Below are positions 13,763-30,099 of a stretch of 64,000 bases of DNA, piece by piece. The notes under the pieces were generated by a model. It was not told the origin of the DNA and did no database searches. It was given only the letters and a program-made list of their open reading frames with translations. Position 1 is the first letter of the stretch; each line of letters starts with the position of its first letter. The DNA comes from Lingula anatina (taxonomy: Eukaryota; Brachiopoda; Lingulata; Lingulida; Lingulidae): contig NW_019775968.1 of assembly GCF_001039355.2 (NCBI RefSeq), positions 125,589 through 189,588 on the forward strand. The letters are read 5' to 3'. The position numbers and the translations under genes were made by a program.

Positions 13763-16356
13763 GTCCATACCTCAGCATGAGGAGCAGCCTTACAGTCGTA
13801 GTAACACTGACACACTGCTGTATACAGGGTGGACCTCCAGGGAAGATATCGCACACTTAACAAGGGCACCGACCCCTCCATACACATACACGCCCACAGC
13901 AAGTACTCCAGGACCTGGAAAACCACAGTGAATCAACTTTTACCATTTGAAATTAACAATGAAATGCGTTGTTACACAGTTGATTCTACAGTACTTGCCA
14001 TGGACAATTTGAGAACAGAGAATCTATTCAAGTTATGTGTAGTATTCCAATGTCTGTATTCCTTAAAGAGAGAGAAAAAGAAAAAAATATGCACCATAGG
14101 ATTTGTTCAAGATAATTCTATCAATTGATGCCATCAAAATGATGACTCTTAAGTCTTAATCATGATTTAATTTTTTTAAATGAATTAAATTGAAGTTCCA
14201 TTACTCAAGTCTGTTCAAAAGCTGCTGAGATGGTAAGCGCAAGTTACCTTTGCTGAGTATCCAAGAGACATGAGGTGCCTGGATACACTGTAGATGTGGA
14301 TGGTACCTGACATGACGCAGAGAAAAAAAATGAGGTCTTTATTCTTGATCAGATGTTACTAAAGCTTTGTCAAATATATCTAACCCAAAAAATGAAATAA
14401 TTAATTCATTTAATTCACTATTATGATGTGTCAACCTTAAGTGGTGTCATTTTGCTTCAAAATTGACAAAGAACATTTTGGTACAAAAAATACAATCAAA
14501 TGCAGTGTACAAAATAATATCTTTCTGGCTAGCTTTTTAAATTTGATTGGAAATTAGCATGGGTGTAGTTATTAACGTCAAAGACTGTTTGACTGGCAAC
14601 TGCAATTGGCATGGAATCATAGCTTAATGTCACAGACTAGATAGTAATGATAAAATAAAATAAAATAAAAATTACATTTCAAAAAATATATTTTTTTTGT
14701 ATTTTATTCAATTTAAAATAGTTACCATTGTAGACCAACCAGCAGAGAGGTTCTTTGGGCAGGACAACTTGAGTGACCAGCCTCAGGAAGGACAGGAGCT
14801 GGGTGCAGTTGTCCACTGACTCTGGATTCTGAAGTTTGGGATCGGTCAGCTTGACCACCTGGTACATACAGATGGCCTTGCCCATCAGGGCACGAAACTG
14901 GAGAAAAAAAATAATTTAAATTATATTAAAAATCATAATGATACATGGCATGATTGCAAAGAAAAGAAAATGAAGAAAAAAAACATGATCAATTATAGAC
15001 AACTCGAAGACAAGAATAGAGAAAAAATTATAAAAGATCAAGTAAGGCCTATCAAAAATTAAGAATACCAGAAAACATTAATAAATTGCACAAGATAAAG
15101 AGTAGAGATACAACTGACTACATTCAAAGCAGATATAACTGAATTAAAAATATCAGAAAACTTAAGCTAATTTAAATTGTAAATCTAGATCTAGCCAAAT
15201 TATCAAAATCAGCAACAAAAATGTATTCTTTATGTCATGGTAAATAGAAACTTATTATTAAGAAATGTAGTTGCGCACTTACTGTTAATCCAGCATTAGC
15301 AGCATCAAAACCGTCTGGGAAGAAGACAGATTTAAATGTCTCCACGTCAGTGATCTGTTCCACGTTAACATCACCAAAATTCTCCAGGTATCGCCCATAG
15401 CACTGCCACAAGGCTAGCTTATACTCCTGAGAGAAGAAAAGTTATTTAGTGAAAAGAGGAAGACATACATGTTCAAACAGTGATGAAAAATAATCCTAAA
15501 AATGGTTCAGTGTCCAGGCAAATTGCTTGTAAGGAGGACGCAATGAAATCAGAGTGCATCAAATATAAAAATATCTTCTAAAAGAAAGGCATTACAAATA
15601 ACTATTTCTAAATATCTATTTCTACATTCGAAAACAGACATTGCCAAGAATATTTTTTATAAGATATATTTATGACCTTAATAAAATGTTACTGGCATTT
15701 GGGTAGGTCCAGTGTTAACATCACTGACCAGAAAAATACCAACCTTAATAGAGACAAGGAAATCTCCCATTTCCAAAAGCTTCTCTTGGTAGTAATCCAT
15801 GGGCAGTCTTGGTTCATACTTGTTCCACAATTCAAACAATGCATCAGCTCTAAAAGAATACCAAGCCCATATAATTATTTATTTTATTTCATTCACTGAT
15901 GAGCCGCTGACGATTCAGTATAGTAGGCAGACTTTCAATAATTACTAAATTCCTTCACTTAAAACATATTGTTTTTATTTGCTGATTTTTTCCACATATC
16001 TATATGTATGTATTTATTTCAAATTTGTTTTCAAAGTAGTCAAATTTAGGCTACGGTACATATTCACATACTTTATCCATTATTTCGTTTAGTAAGTATT
16101 CAACAATGATATAGTTATATATACAAAATAATAGACTTTCAGTACAGCCTAGTAACACATACGCTCTAGAAGATGGCTCCTCGGTTGGTTTCTTGAACCC
16201 AGGGGCACTTCTTTTCTTCATGTAACCGACATATTGCTTCATTTCTTGCTCGAGAGCTTGAAACACAGGATTGGTCTTCATATCCTTGCCGTAATAGCTA
16301 CAGGGTTGACCCCTGTTAACCGTGCCGGCTGCGCTATTCTGCAGCGTTGCAGCCAT
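358..16356 (-). CDS. CFAP54: CFAP54, N-terminal half (30 exons, runs off left edge)
   Basis: Cilia- and flagella-associated protein 54, a large component of the central-pair apparatus (C1d projection) of motile axonemes. Thirty exons join in frame with GT-AG borders (one GC-AG) to give about 1,412 residues from ATG 16,356-16,354. Recognised from family-typical stretches: LALWQCYGRYL and FFPDGFD in exon 3, PLCWLVYN in exon 4, and VLEYLLWACMCMEGSVPL then YTAVCQCYYD in exon 6. Exon 22 (residues about 997-1057) reads as a fibronectin type III-like strand pattern (FHCELRVSGLTPNERYVFAV). The rest is mostly helical. Exon 30 ends at a GTGAGA donor just before an in-frame TGA, so the gene continues off the window; vertebrate CFAP54 is about 3,000 residues, so roughly half is missing. 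It is divergent with METAP2. No frameshift or internal stop was seen. Family identity is firm; individual borders are by eye. Confidence 0.93.
1781..1978. mobile_element. 198-bp element with about 50-bp inverted repeats
   Basis: ATTCTCAATGAATTGAGCC and GGCTTTACAAATCCTGAG at left return inverted at the right end with two or three mismatches, and end in GTGGTC. The loop of about 95 bp is C/T-rich. A (CT)n(AT)n microsatellite (1,990-2,045) follows. It lies in CFAP54 intron 27. Confidence 0.8.
4766..5502. mobile_element. 737-bp non-autonomous TIR element
   Basis: Perfect 32-bp terminal inverted repeats beginning CCAAGGAGTTATAACAGAAG, flanked by CATAA direct repeats (4,761-4,765 and 5,503-5,507). 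Inner GGGGCGGAGC and GCTCCGCCC also pair. The interior is AT-rich, has no transposase-like frame, and holds one N (5,362) in an A-run. It lies in CFAP54 intron 21. The superfamily is not assigned. Confidence 0.85.
6873..6994. mobile_element. palindromic CCCTTACGAAAAAGTCC element, copy 1
   Basis: About 120 bp, an almost complete inverted repeat: TCCCTTACGAAAAAGTCC at left and GGACTTTTTCATTAGGG at right, with repeated CCTATAGGATCCTATAGG blocks between. It lies in CFAP54 intron 20. Confidence 0.85.
7146..7248. mobile_element. palindromic CCCTTACGAAAAAGTCC element, copy 2, TA target site
   Basis: 103 bp with TCCCTTATGAATAAGTCC and GGACTTTTTCGTAAGGGA ends, flanked by TA on both sides (7,144-7,145 and 7,249-7,250), as for Tc1/mariner-type MITEs. 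It is only 150 bp from copy 1, in the same intron. Confidence 0.85.
8896..8992. repeat. (AAT)n/(AAC)n microsatellite
   Basis: About 95 bp of AAT then AAC triplets in CFAP54 intron 16. It translates as poly-Asn on one strand and poly-Leu on the other, which creates spurious frames. Similar AAT runs: 10,109-10,158; 10,731-10,778; 13,717-13,762; 17,131-17,172; 27,147-27,190; 59,228-59,395. Confidence 0.95.
9420..9625. repeat. two-copy tandem repeat, about 110 bp
   Basis: AAGTGCTATT, AGGTTAAAAAAAGGAAAA, GATAACATTT and CTGTAAATTCCAAAAT occur twice in the same order (about 9,446-9,515 and 9,551-9,620), in CFAP54 intron 15. Confidence 0.8.
9669..16356 (-). other. CFAP54: CFAP54 exon map, exons 1-15
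   Basis: Coding exons in transcript order: 16163-16356 (start), 15744-15849, 15283-15426, 14726-14897, 14248-14306, 13771-13914, 13270-13383, 12940-13041, 12526-12727, 11949-12169, 11386-11566, 10954-11039, 10587-10724, 10165-10309, 9669-9764. Each has AG before and GT after on the minus strand, and the phases chain without a break. Introns are 135 to about 800 bp and hold mostly microsatellites: (AAT)n near 13,717-13,762, 10,731-10,778 and 10,109-10,158, and (TCAA)n near 12,453-12,503. Intron 14 (9,765-10,164) also has a C-rich, CCCCAAC-like degenerate stretch (about 9,835-10,080). Confidence 0.85.
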
Positions 16357-16557
16357 CGTCTGAAATTCTTTCTCACATTCGATTTAAAAGAGAAATATCC
16401 CGATGAATGCGGTTTTGTGTTGGGCAAGTGCTCACAAATAAACCAATATGGCGCGTTGCTAACAAGCTTTTTAAATCTAACGTACCTCCAAATAAAAAAG
16501 AGCAGTGCGGTAGTTGAGACGAGCACGTTGTGTCCAACTAATTTCACTACATGCAAT
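16357..16557. promoter_or_regulatory. shared CFAP54/METAP2 bidirectional promoter
   Basis: Only 201 bp separate the CFAP54 start codon (minus) from the METAP2 start codon (plus), so both 5' UTRs and both core promoters must fit here unless there are upstream non-coding exons. No TATA box was seen. A CCAAT box (CCAAT at 16,443-16,447) runs straight into ATATGGCG, a YY1-like core, and a second ATGGCGGCG overlaps the METAP2 start codon. GTTGCTAAC near 16,456 resembles half of an RFX X-box, which would suit a ciliary gene, but the second half is poor. The promoter role is inferred from geometry. Confidence 0.6.
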
Positions 16558-22263
<5,706 letters not shown>

Positions 22264-23179
22264 CTCTGCTAAAGTTCTACTATGATGATCCTTAGATTGA
22301 AGTAGTGGTGATTATAATCCAACCCTTTAAAAGGATACAGTGCACATTAGACTTTGTATATTGCAGAAAAAAATCCTGGAAATGTCAACTGTTCCCTTTA
22401 TCAATAACTTATATCCCATCCAGAACTATGGAGAAAATTATAGATTATCAAGAAAACTTTTTTTGAGTTTTTAAATTTGGAACAACTAATTTTTAGCTGA
22501 TGTAATCTAATGAGTATGCCTTTAAGATTACAGCAGAGCAGACATCAGCTTTTTCTGAGGAATTGCAGAATTCTGAGATTTTAAATTCAAATTCTAATGG
22601 GGGCCTAAGGACCTCCACCCAACTAATTACTAGTGTTAGGTCCCCATAAAAATGTAAAAGAAAAAGAAAACGGGATCATGTCTGCAAAAGTCTAGTTTTA
22701 AGCAGTCTAACTCGGCCTCCTGTAAATAGATCCGACTTTTTTTTTTTTTGGGGGGGGGGGGGTCAAAAGAGAGAGAGTAGTATCATTTTGATAAATATGC
22801 TGCTGTAACACTTGTAATCAGATTAAGGAGGGAAAACAGTGGATCAAATGAATGCAGAAGTGGATCATTCTGATGGGCTGTCCTGCAGTTCATAATAATT
22901 GGATACATTGTATCGGGGACACTATAACATTGTTACAGCATGGGTGACAGCAAATGAAGTCTGCAAATGGTAAATAAGAACTGTTCAATACATTATTTGA
23001 TTTATATACTCCAGATAATAACTTGATCATGGTAGGTGATAGTGAATTATGGAATGTGAAAGACATTTTGCATTGTTGTTTATATCTAGGTGTTGATGAA
23101 ATATGGCTTTCTGTTAACATTTGAATAGATGTGGATGTAAGGTGGAGAAAAATATACATCACCATGTTAATATTACAGT

Positions 23180-23218
23180 AATAAAAAGTACTTGTAATAA
23201 TACAAAATTAGTAATAAA
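23180..23218 (+). promoter_or_regulatory. candidate METAP2 polyadenylation signals
   Basis: Two AATAAA hexamers (23,180-23,185 and 23,213-23,218) lie about 0.9 kb after the METAP2 stop. The 3' UTR would then run from 22,264, through an AT-rich stretch with a T/G homopolymer junction near 22,738-22,762, and end just before a minisatellite. No transcript evidence is available, and AATAAA is common in AT-rich DNA. Confidence 0.3.
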
Positions 23219-23331
23219 ATATTGTATTATTTGTCTATATATGTGCAAAATTAAATTGATACATTCAGAATTTTTAATGAATTACTGGGAAGGGGAAATG
23301 TTTTGCTAATTATCTGGAATTACCTGTCGCC

Positions 23332-23630
23332 CCTCAAAACTGAAATGGACTCACCCCACCCGGCACCCCTCAAAACTTGGGATGGACTCGCCCCACCCGG
23401 CACCCCTCAAAACTTGGAATGGACTCGCCCCACCCAGCACCCCTCAAAACTTGGAATGGACTTGACCCACCCGGCACCCCTCAAAACTTGGAATGGACTC
23501 GCCCCACCCGGCACCCCTCAAAACTTGGAATGGACTCGCACCACCCCATCACCACTCAAAACTTGGAATGGACTCGCCCCACCCATCCCCTCCAAACTTA
23601 ATAGACTTGCCCCACCCATCACCCCTCACT
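23332..23630 (+). repeat. 37-bp minisatellite, about 8 units
   Basis: Tandem units with core CTCAAAACTTGGAATGGAC followed by a C-rich half (GCCCCACCCGGCACC), period 37 bp; for example, unit starts at 23,369 and 23,406. Units decay toward the right. Because 37 is not a multiple of 3 and the unit lacks stops, all three plus frames stay open across it, which makes overlapping spurious reading frames of about 70-110 codons. It lies in the intergenic region downstream of METAP2. Confidence 0.9.
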
Positions 23631-24049
23631 GTTAATTCCAACTTATCATACGTGATTTCAAATCGAGAAGACTATGTTCAGAAATGCCAATACACAATAT
23701 TACTTTTACTTTAATTTCTTGTAAATCAAAACGACAACCACCAAACAAGCACGTTTATTTCCACAAATTTATAAGGGAGAGATTAGTACAAATACAAAGG
23801 ATGAAAATAAAGTCAACTTCTACAATTTTAACTGTAGTAGCAAAGAACACAGTAGCAGAATTTTACAATCTCACTCAAGATTCAAAGTTGTGATACGCAC
23901 GCACTATTGAAATTACATAGTGGCAATATACCGCTTCGACGATTTCACTATTGAATAACCAAATAATATAAAATCTGAATGGTTTTCAAGTAAAACCAGA
24001 CATATACACGCTTCTCCAAATGTTTAATTAGATAAAAATCAATATTTAG

Positions 24050-25700
24050 GTGATAATTTGAATGCAAATTATTAGTGGTCAAACTAAATAATAATTTGAA
24101 AAGGAAACCCGATGGATTTCACGGCACGATTCCAATATGTTAAAATCTCACGTCTTAAGCTAAAAGTTTTTATAATAACAATATCAGCATGCACAGTTTC
24201 CGCCAAAATCCACTCGTGAGCGTGCGTGAGTCTCGTCGAGTTCCAAAATAGGCCTCCGACCAGAGGTCTGAGAAAGATATTATAAAGCAGGGCCTCAGCA
24301 ACGGATTTGGCAGTTCTGAAATAGTAAAAGAACTCCATTAAAAAAGATATTAAAATGATAATATCCAATGCAATAAAATTTGAACTTAGATTAATTTTGA
24401 TGTAATTCTATTGAACAAAGATAATATTCATATTTTAATATATCTTAAAAGATTCCATATTACGTTGAAAATAGATATACTTCACAACAAATTTCAATGG
24501 AAGTTGAGCACCAATTTCTAGTATATATAATTAAAAGAATGAGAAGAATAATAAGACCAATACTCACCCAAACCTAATATAGAGGTGCATTTCACAAGCT
24601 GAAATATATTTTAAAAAATTGTATGAATTCGAAATTGTATTCAAGTTTTAAACCATATATGTATACCCTATAGAACAAAAATACAGCATTAGGCTACTAT
24701 AGATCCAAGAAAAAATGCCCTATTGATATCAGGATTTTTTCTGTCATCATGATTTTTTCTCAAAATTAATTCTTTCTTGCTTATCTACTTCAGCTGTACA
24801 CACGAAAAGATTTTTCTAAACTTTAAATGAGAGGTAGCACAGAACAGTGTCTGGTGAAGACACATTTACACATTAAGCACTCAAACTATCAAAGCGTCTT
24901 AAAATACACATGCTCAGGAGGCCCATTTGTGTACAGTGAGTGGCATTGAAGTGACAGTATTTGCAAATGGGCACCAAAAAGTGACATCTTGTATTACCGA
25001 CTTCATATGATATTGCAAACGTGTATATTGGCAGCGTGCTTATCTGGACTTTCAGAGTTCATCACGTTCAACTTTCTAAAACCCAGTGAAGTACCAACAC
25101 AAACCGTAAGTTTAGATAATTTGAAAATACAAGGACAGTATAACCATGTAATTTGAACTCGTGAAAACACGAGAATCTTGTAAAGAACATCTTTGGTGCA
25201 AATAATATCTAAACTATAAACGATGAAGAGTGTATTTAAGCAATTCCACTAACTTTCGAATCAAAACAAAGAAACAAAACTGAGAAAAACTTATAAAGAA
25301 GCAATCAAACTCAATCGCAACGCGGGAGAAGTATGTCGTTTAGTCTCACAATAGACACGCATTCCACTTTATCGAATTATGCGCACTACATCTAACTTCT
25401 AACCAATTGTATAAACTCGTAAAAGAAAGTCTACTCACAAGACATAATTGTTTCATCCTGGGATACATCGTAATGGTCCCGAACTTCAACGCTGGATGAA
25501 ATATTCCTGTCTTTGCCTTCACCACACCTATCCTGCGTCCTCTTCTTACAGGGTCCAGCTGTCAAGTGACCAGTCGAAAAGACAGTTCGCACTGCGCCAG
25601 TCGGCTTATTATTATGCAAATAACAACAGGTATGGCGCGTTATGATTGAAGAGTTACGGAATATCATTGGTTAAGACTGCTAAGGTTCGTTCACTGTCTG
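24050..25700 (-). other. possible non-coding transcript (two exon-like blocks)
   Basis: On the minus strand a block ending near 25,437 runs into a strong donor (TT then GTGAGTAG), and a pyrimidine-rich acceptor (ACTATTTCAG) precedes a less AT-rich block from about 24,315 downward. A CCAAT box (minus) and an octamer-like ATGCAAAT lie near 25,610-25,665. Joining the open frame of the first block to the second creates a stop at the junction, so a coding reading is not supported. It could be an lncRNA, a 5' UTR exon or chance. Nothing else recognisable was seen between 23,640 and 25,840. Confidence 0.15.
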
Positions 25701-25845
25701 TTGTCATGCTAATACAATGTTTAAGCTCATTCTAGGTGTGGAGATATATGCAGAACAAATAGCTGTCGCCACAACCTTACTTGCATATAGACTTTTTGGA
25801 CTATAAAATATTCTATTCATATCGATAGAAGTACTACGCACACCA

Positions 25846-26009
25846 TGCCCGTAGCCAGGGGGTTCGGGGGGTTCGAAAGAACCGCCCCTTTTGCTGGGAA
25901 AAGGTCCACTCTGGGTAAAATTTGGACTAGGTACATAAAGTTTTTATGGGAAAAGGTCCACTTTTTCAGAAAAAGAACCCCCCTTTTGAAATTGCTGGCT
26001 ACGGGCCTG
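25846..26009. mobile_element. 164-bp palindromic MITE, GGCCCGTAGCC ends
   Basis: Terminal inverted repeats GCCCGTAGCC at left and GGCTACGGGCC at right enclose about 140 bp that is itself imperfectly palindromic (AAAAGGTCCACT occurs twice, with opposed C-rich ends). A related copy in opposite orientation lies at 56,731-56,897 and a one-ended fragment near 27,255-27,320. There is no coding capacity. A (CA)n(GA)n microsatellite follows directly (26,010-26,070). The superfamily is not certain; the ends resemble hAT-type MITEs. Confidence 0.75.
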
Positions 26010-26019
26010 CACACACAGA

Positions 26020-26072
<53 letters not shown>

Positions 26073-26390
26073 ATATACCAGCACTTTTAGGTATGATTTA
26101 TACAATTTAGGAAAGCCCATCTTTTGTCTCTAACATCGTTTGGAATTATGCACAAAAGAAGAAATAGAAATATAAAGCCACAAAAAATGCTATTTAAACA
26201 TATTTACTGAGACAAAAATATGGTGTGGATTCAAGATGTTCAGGAGATGAGGGAAATTGTTTTTAGTTTCCCTATTCCAACCAATACACACGTAGGTATT
26301 AAAATTATTGATAATAGATTAGTATCTTGTCCATTGCGAGAGCTGTGACATAAAGGTATGTGTCGCTTTAATAGTCCATTCAAGCTTAGT

Positions 26391-26396
26391 TTTATT
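26391..26396 (-). promoter_or_regulatory. candidate polyA signal for the Cys-rich gene
   Basis: AATAAA on the minus strand about 450 bp past the stop. It is the first clear hexamer I noticed after the stop; chance occurrence is likely in this composition. Confidence 0.2.
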
Positions 26397-26610
26397 GCAA
26401 AGTGAATATCAAATATATTTAATGTTTTCATTCCGCTGACATACTTATTCATTTCAATGGTTATGTTCCATTCCATCAAATTATATGAAGTTAAAATACT
26501 TGTATGTAACTCATACACTAACAATCTTTGTAACGTGGTTTTTCACCTCTAGCATGAGACGAAAACTGTCATTTTAATCTATATTTCAAAAGTTAAATTT
26601 AGAAAAAAAA

Positions 26611-26810
26611 TCTTCCTTCATAGTCATTGCGTAACTGCACTCATAGAATTTAATGATTCTTTAAATCTTTAAATGAATCTTCCTTTACAGTCATTGCGTC
26701 ATTGCACTCATAGAACTTAATGATTCTTTAAATCTTTAAAAAATCTTCCTTCATATTCATTGCGCCGTTGCGCTCATAACATTTTAGTGATTCTTTAAAT
26801 CTTTAAATGC
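26611..26810. repeat. three 66-bp tandem units
   Basis: Units start at about 26,611, 26,678 and 26,744. Each contains TCTTCCTT, ATTCATTGCG or GTCATTGCG, and TGATTCTTTAAATCTTTAAA. They lie just past the stop codon of the cysteine-rich gene and are therefore probably in its 3' UTR or immediately downstream. Confidence 0.85.
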
Positions 26811-26846
26811 TTAAAAGAATACTCATTATTCTTTGTACCATTCTTT

Positions 26847-27146
26847 CTACTGCTTACAACAAAAGACCAAAGAAACCATAGCCAACACGAACAACACTCC
26901 CAACTGCTTTGCTCCACCGCCGACAGATGTCGCTGAGCTCGCATGTCTGGTGGGGCCTTTCTTTGTTGTCTTGGGGCCCTTGCCTTCGACAGTAGAGTAG
27001 CCAGGGTCGGCCTTGACGCAGATGTCTTCAATGTGCTTGGGAAGAAAATCCGAAGCTATCTGGACGAAAAGTTCCCCTGCCTCCATGCTGCAGGAGGTTT
27101 GTAAGATTTGCCGTCCACATGAGAATAGATCCTTGATGATGCTTAA

Positions 27147-27190
<44 letters not shown>

Positions 27191-29521
27191 TAATGTTGAT
27201 GACAGGTAATAAAGGTTATAACGGTGATAATTATGATAATATAGTTATAATAAACACGGGCCTGTAGCCAGCAATTTTAGAGGGGGTTCTTTATATGAAA
27301 GATGAGCCCTTTTGTCGAAATAGCATAGAGAAGAGGTTAAAATTTAAGCTGACTTAGAACATGTATTTCCTAACAGCATAAACCCTCTTATCATATGCCT
27401 GAATAATTTCAGATAATTGATACCCATGACCTGAAATTTTTCACAATCTGATCAAGGTTTATACATAAAGAAAGGGGCACGAAAATATAAATACATTATC
27501 ATTTCATATATGACATATTTCTTACCAAGAATCCATTATTACTACCATGAACTCTTGATCTTGTTTATATAATTTCACAATTTTTATGTTTTTTTTTTTC
27601 AAACTTCCAAAAGGAAGCAATCTACTGGATCCAGAAAATTTATAAAGAATAAAATAAAGCCCTTTCTTTCTCACTTACCCACAAAATTGATCTTTCTGGA
27701 AGTTCTTCGAGACGGCGGCCTCGTTAATTTGTTTCTGTAGAGCCGTTCTTCCTTTGGCCAGACAGTCCATTGTCTCACTTTGATGCTGGAAAAGGCACTC
27801 AGCATTCTCCACATAGGCTACAAACAATACATTGAAATTAATAAGTGCATCAATAAATATATTGATTAAGAAATAATCAAATATATAAATGGATAAATTA
27901 ATAAGTAAACGGGTTAAATAAAAATAAATAAATAATTGGATTTAAGGGAGGTAAGCATGTGGTCACATCATTGATGCTTGACAATTCAAAAAGTTCTAGA
28001 AAATTTTAATTTTAAAAAGTTTTAAATTCATGGGAGTACTCTGACAGAGCTAACTAGACAGTAATCAAGGGCGTCCCACATGTGCTGATACCAGAGTTTA
28101 GGGCTGATCATCTTTTCTGAAAACTGCATCAAATACGGTGCTTAACGAACAAATTCATGATAACTCTGTATGGGGAGACGGGGGATATAAAATAATGGAC
28201 GATGGCAATTTTTTTCTGTAACATATAGTGCTTTACTCGTTATTATGTCCAAGTGCTAAGGGATGAATAATATAATTGTTTGTTTTTTTTTCTTGCTTCG
28301 CTTGTTTTACTGCTATCTTGGACATAATAACGTTATTATGCCCAAGCTGCTATAGATGAAACGGGGTGGGGGGATGGGGGGGGGGGGAGGAAGAACCACT
28401 GAGACAAAGTGGAGATGGGGGGTGGGGTGGGGGCAAATGACCGCTGTGCCCTTTACCCTGATCTGCCACTGCTTACTCACCGTCAAACATGGCCTTATTC
28501 CCACACACTTTAATGATCCCATCTCTTAGCACATTGTTCGTGTACATTTCTATCTCCAGTTTCATTGCGGACGAAATGTTGCGACAGGCTGACATCTTTT
28601 TTTCTTTACACTTCACTGCCTCGTCATAGAAACTAGAAAATATCAACAAATATGTAAGATACAGTACATTACAGTACATTTGTTATCACATCAGATGTAC
28701 ATGTATTTATCACCATCATCATTTTCTATTCCAATTTATCTTTTCTGAATTTCTTTTTTTTTATTTTAATAAAAAATATCTTAATTTATTTTTTGTTTTA
28801 ATAATTAGGCACAGTGATTCCTCAGCCCAGTAGCAAATTAAAGCATCATTATTTTGTTAAATCCACTTCACTAACTCAAACTGCCCCTTTCCGCAAGTCA
28901 TCTTTTTAAACTCAAAGAGAGGGGGAAACAAGGTATAGATATTGAATGTATCCAGCTTGAAATCAACGTCACTTCGCACAGTTTCTCTTTATATGTATTA
29001 ATTCAAGGTGCAATTTTACAAAAAAAAATCCTGTTTTTTTTTTTCTTTTTGTAAAATTGCTTAAATTTTAATTAAAAAAATTCATTGTTCACTAAACATA
29101 GAAAACATCTACAACAGAAGTCACAGACACCCCAATTTTCTTGCATAGTAGACGTGCATCGTAAGAGCTGCTTCTTCGTTTAGAGCCCAGTGACACGAAA
29201 TCCAAAGAATCACCACTCCCAATTGATGCGAAATGCTTCAACAACAAGGATCCACCCGAAATATTCCCCCGCAAAGAGGATCCGCACTTACCCACATAGC
29301 ACTCTCAGTCTCCGTATCTCGTCAGTGGCTGGTAGCAGTTTCTTTTCTTGCATCATTAATTTTGAAGCTTCAAGCACTGGTATGAAGCACACCATGATGT
29401 CTTCTGTTTCCATACACGACCTCTCTCTGGCCATACAGCATGGATTGACTGAAAAAGTTATCATTTGATGATCATAAGGCAAATTTAGTTTTCTATAAAT
29501 ACCACAATCTGGGCATCAAGA

Positions 29522-29609
<88 letters not shown>

Positions 29610-30099
29610 ATTGAAGGAGAGATATTGTTTGACTAATATTTGGGGGATGGGAAATCTCTGCAAACTTATTGTGAGACTAATTGCAACACCAATGGGCCGG
29701 GGCTGAATTTAAATAAAATTCATGGATTTCAAAAGAAAAAAGCTCATGCTTTTAAATCAATATTTTCAAGTTTTTATACGTTTTCATTCTTCAAGTTATC
29801 ACAGATTAGGTTATGTGAAGAAAAAAAGTGCACGCGTTTATAGCTAGCCTTTAGATTCACATACAAAGGACAGAAAATGAAAGAAAATTACAAAACTAAA
29901 TCAAAATTGACTCGTAGTGATTACTGTCATGCCATTTATAATATGTAATAAATATTTGACATTAAAGTAGAACAAAGACTTTGCAAATGTAATTGAATCT
30001 GCAATGAGTGCTGTAAGAAATTTATCATCATTTAAAAAAAAAACACTTACCAAATATCACCAAAATCAAAGAAACAATACAAGCAATACGGACTATCAT
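26847..30099 (-). CDS. unrecognised secreted Cys-rich protein, probably GPI-anchored (complete)
   Basis: Five exons chain in phase: 30051-30099, 29292-29448, 28481-28632, 27679-27817, 26847-27141, giving 263 residues. Exon 1 is a hydrophobic signal peptide (MIVRIACIVSLILVIF). The mature part has 14 cysteines in a spaced, helix-like pattern (CC, then single Cys every 9-25 residues), little else distinctive, and one N-glycosylation sequon (NIS). A Thr/Ser/Gly/Lys-rich stretch (about residues 215-245) leads to a C-terminal hydrophobic tail (LGVLFVLAMVSLVF) ending in a few polar residues, as for GPI attachment; a type I membrane anchor is the alternative. No catalytic motif was seen and the family was not recognised. 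The pattern recalls the many lineage-specific extracellular helical Cys-rich proteins of invertebrates. Gene structure is well supported; function is unknown. Confidence 0.8.
27255..27320. mobile_element. one-ended fragment of the GGCCCGTAGCC MITE
   Basis: CGGGCCTGTAGCCAGCAATT matches one end of the elements at 25,846 and 56,731. The match fades after about 60 bp and no second end was found. It lies in intron 4 of the Cys-rich gene, just after an (AAT)n run (27,147-27,190). Confidence 0.6.
29530..29607. repeat. (AT)n microsatellite
   Basis: About 78 bp of uninterrupted AT dinucleotides in intron 1 of the Cys-rich gene. It is self-complementary and likely to be length-variable. Confidence 0.95.

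Larger units (their letters stand above)
22264..25840. other. intergenic region, METAP2 to Cys-rich gene (first part)
   Basis: Apart from the METAP2 3' UTR, the 37-bp minisatellite and the weak exon-like blocks at 24.0-25.7 kb, this is AT-rich DNA with no supported gene. Confidence 0.5.

Noticed and set aside
22735-22765. T-run followed by G-run
   Set aside because: Homopolymer junction in the METAP2 3' flank; likely variable length, no sign of a terminator or origin function.
23303-23714. Pro-rich repeat proteins (PLKTWNGLAPPG type)
   Set aside because: Produced by a 37-bp minisatellite open in all three frames; no start context, splice signals or composition of a gene.
24084-24368. 94-codon minus frame next to a good acceptor
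   Set aside because: Frame begins inside likely intron sequence, and joining it to the block at 25.4-25.7 kb gives an immediate stop.
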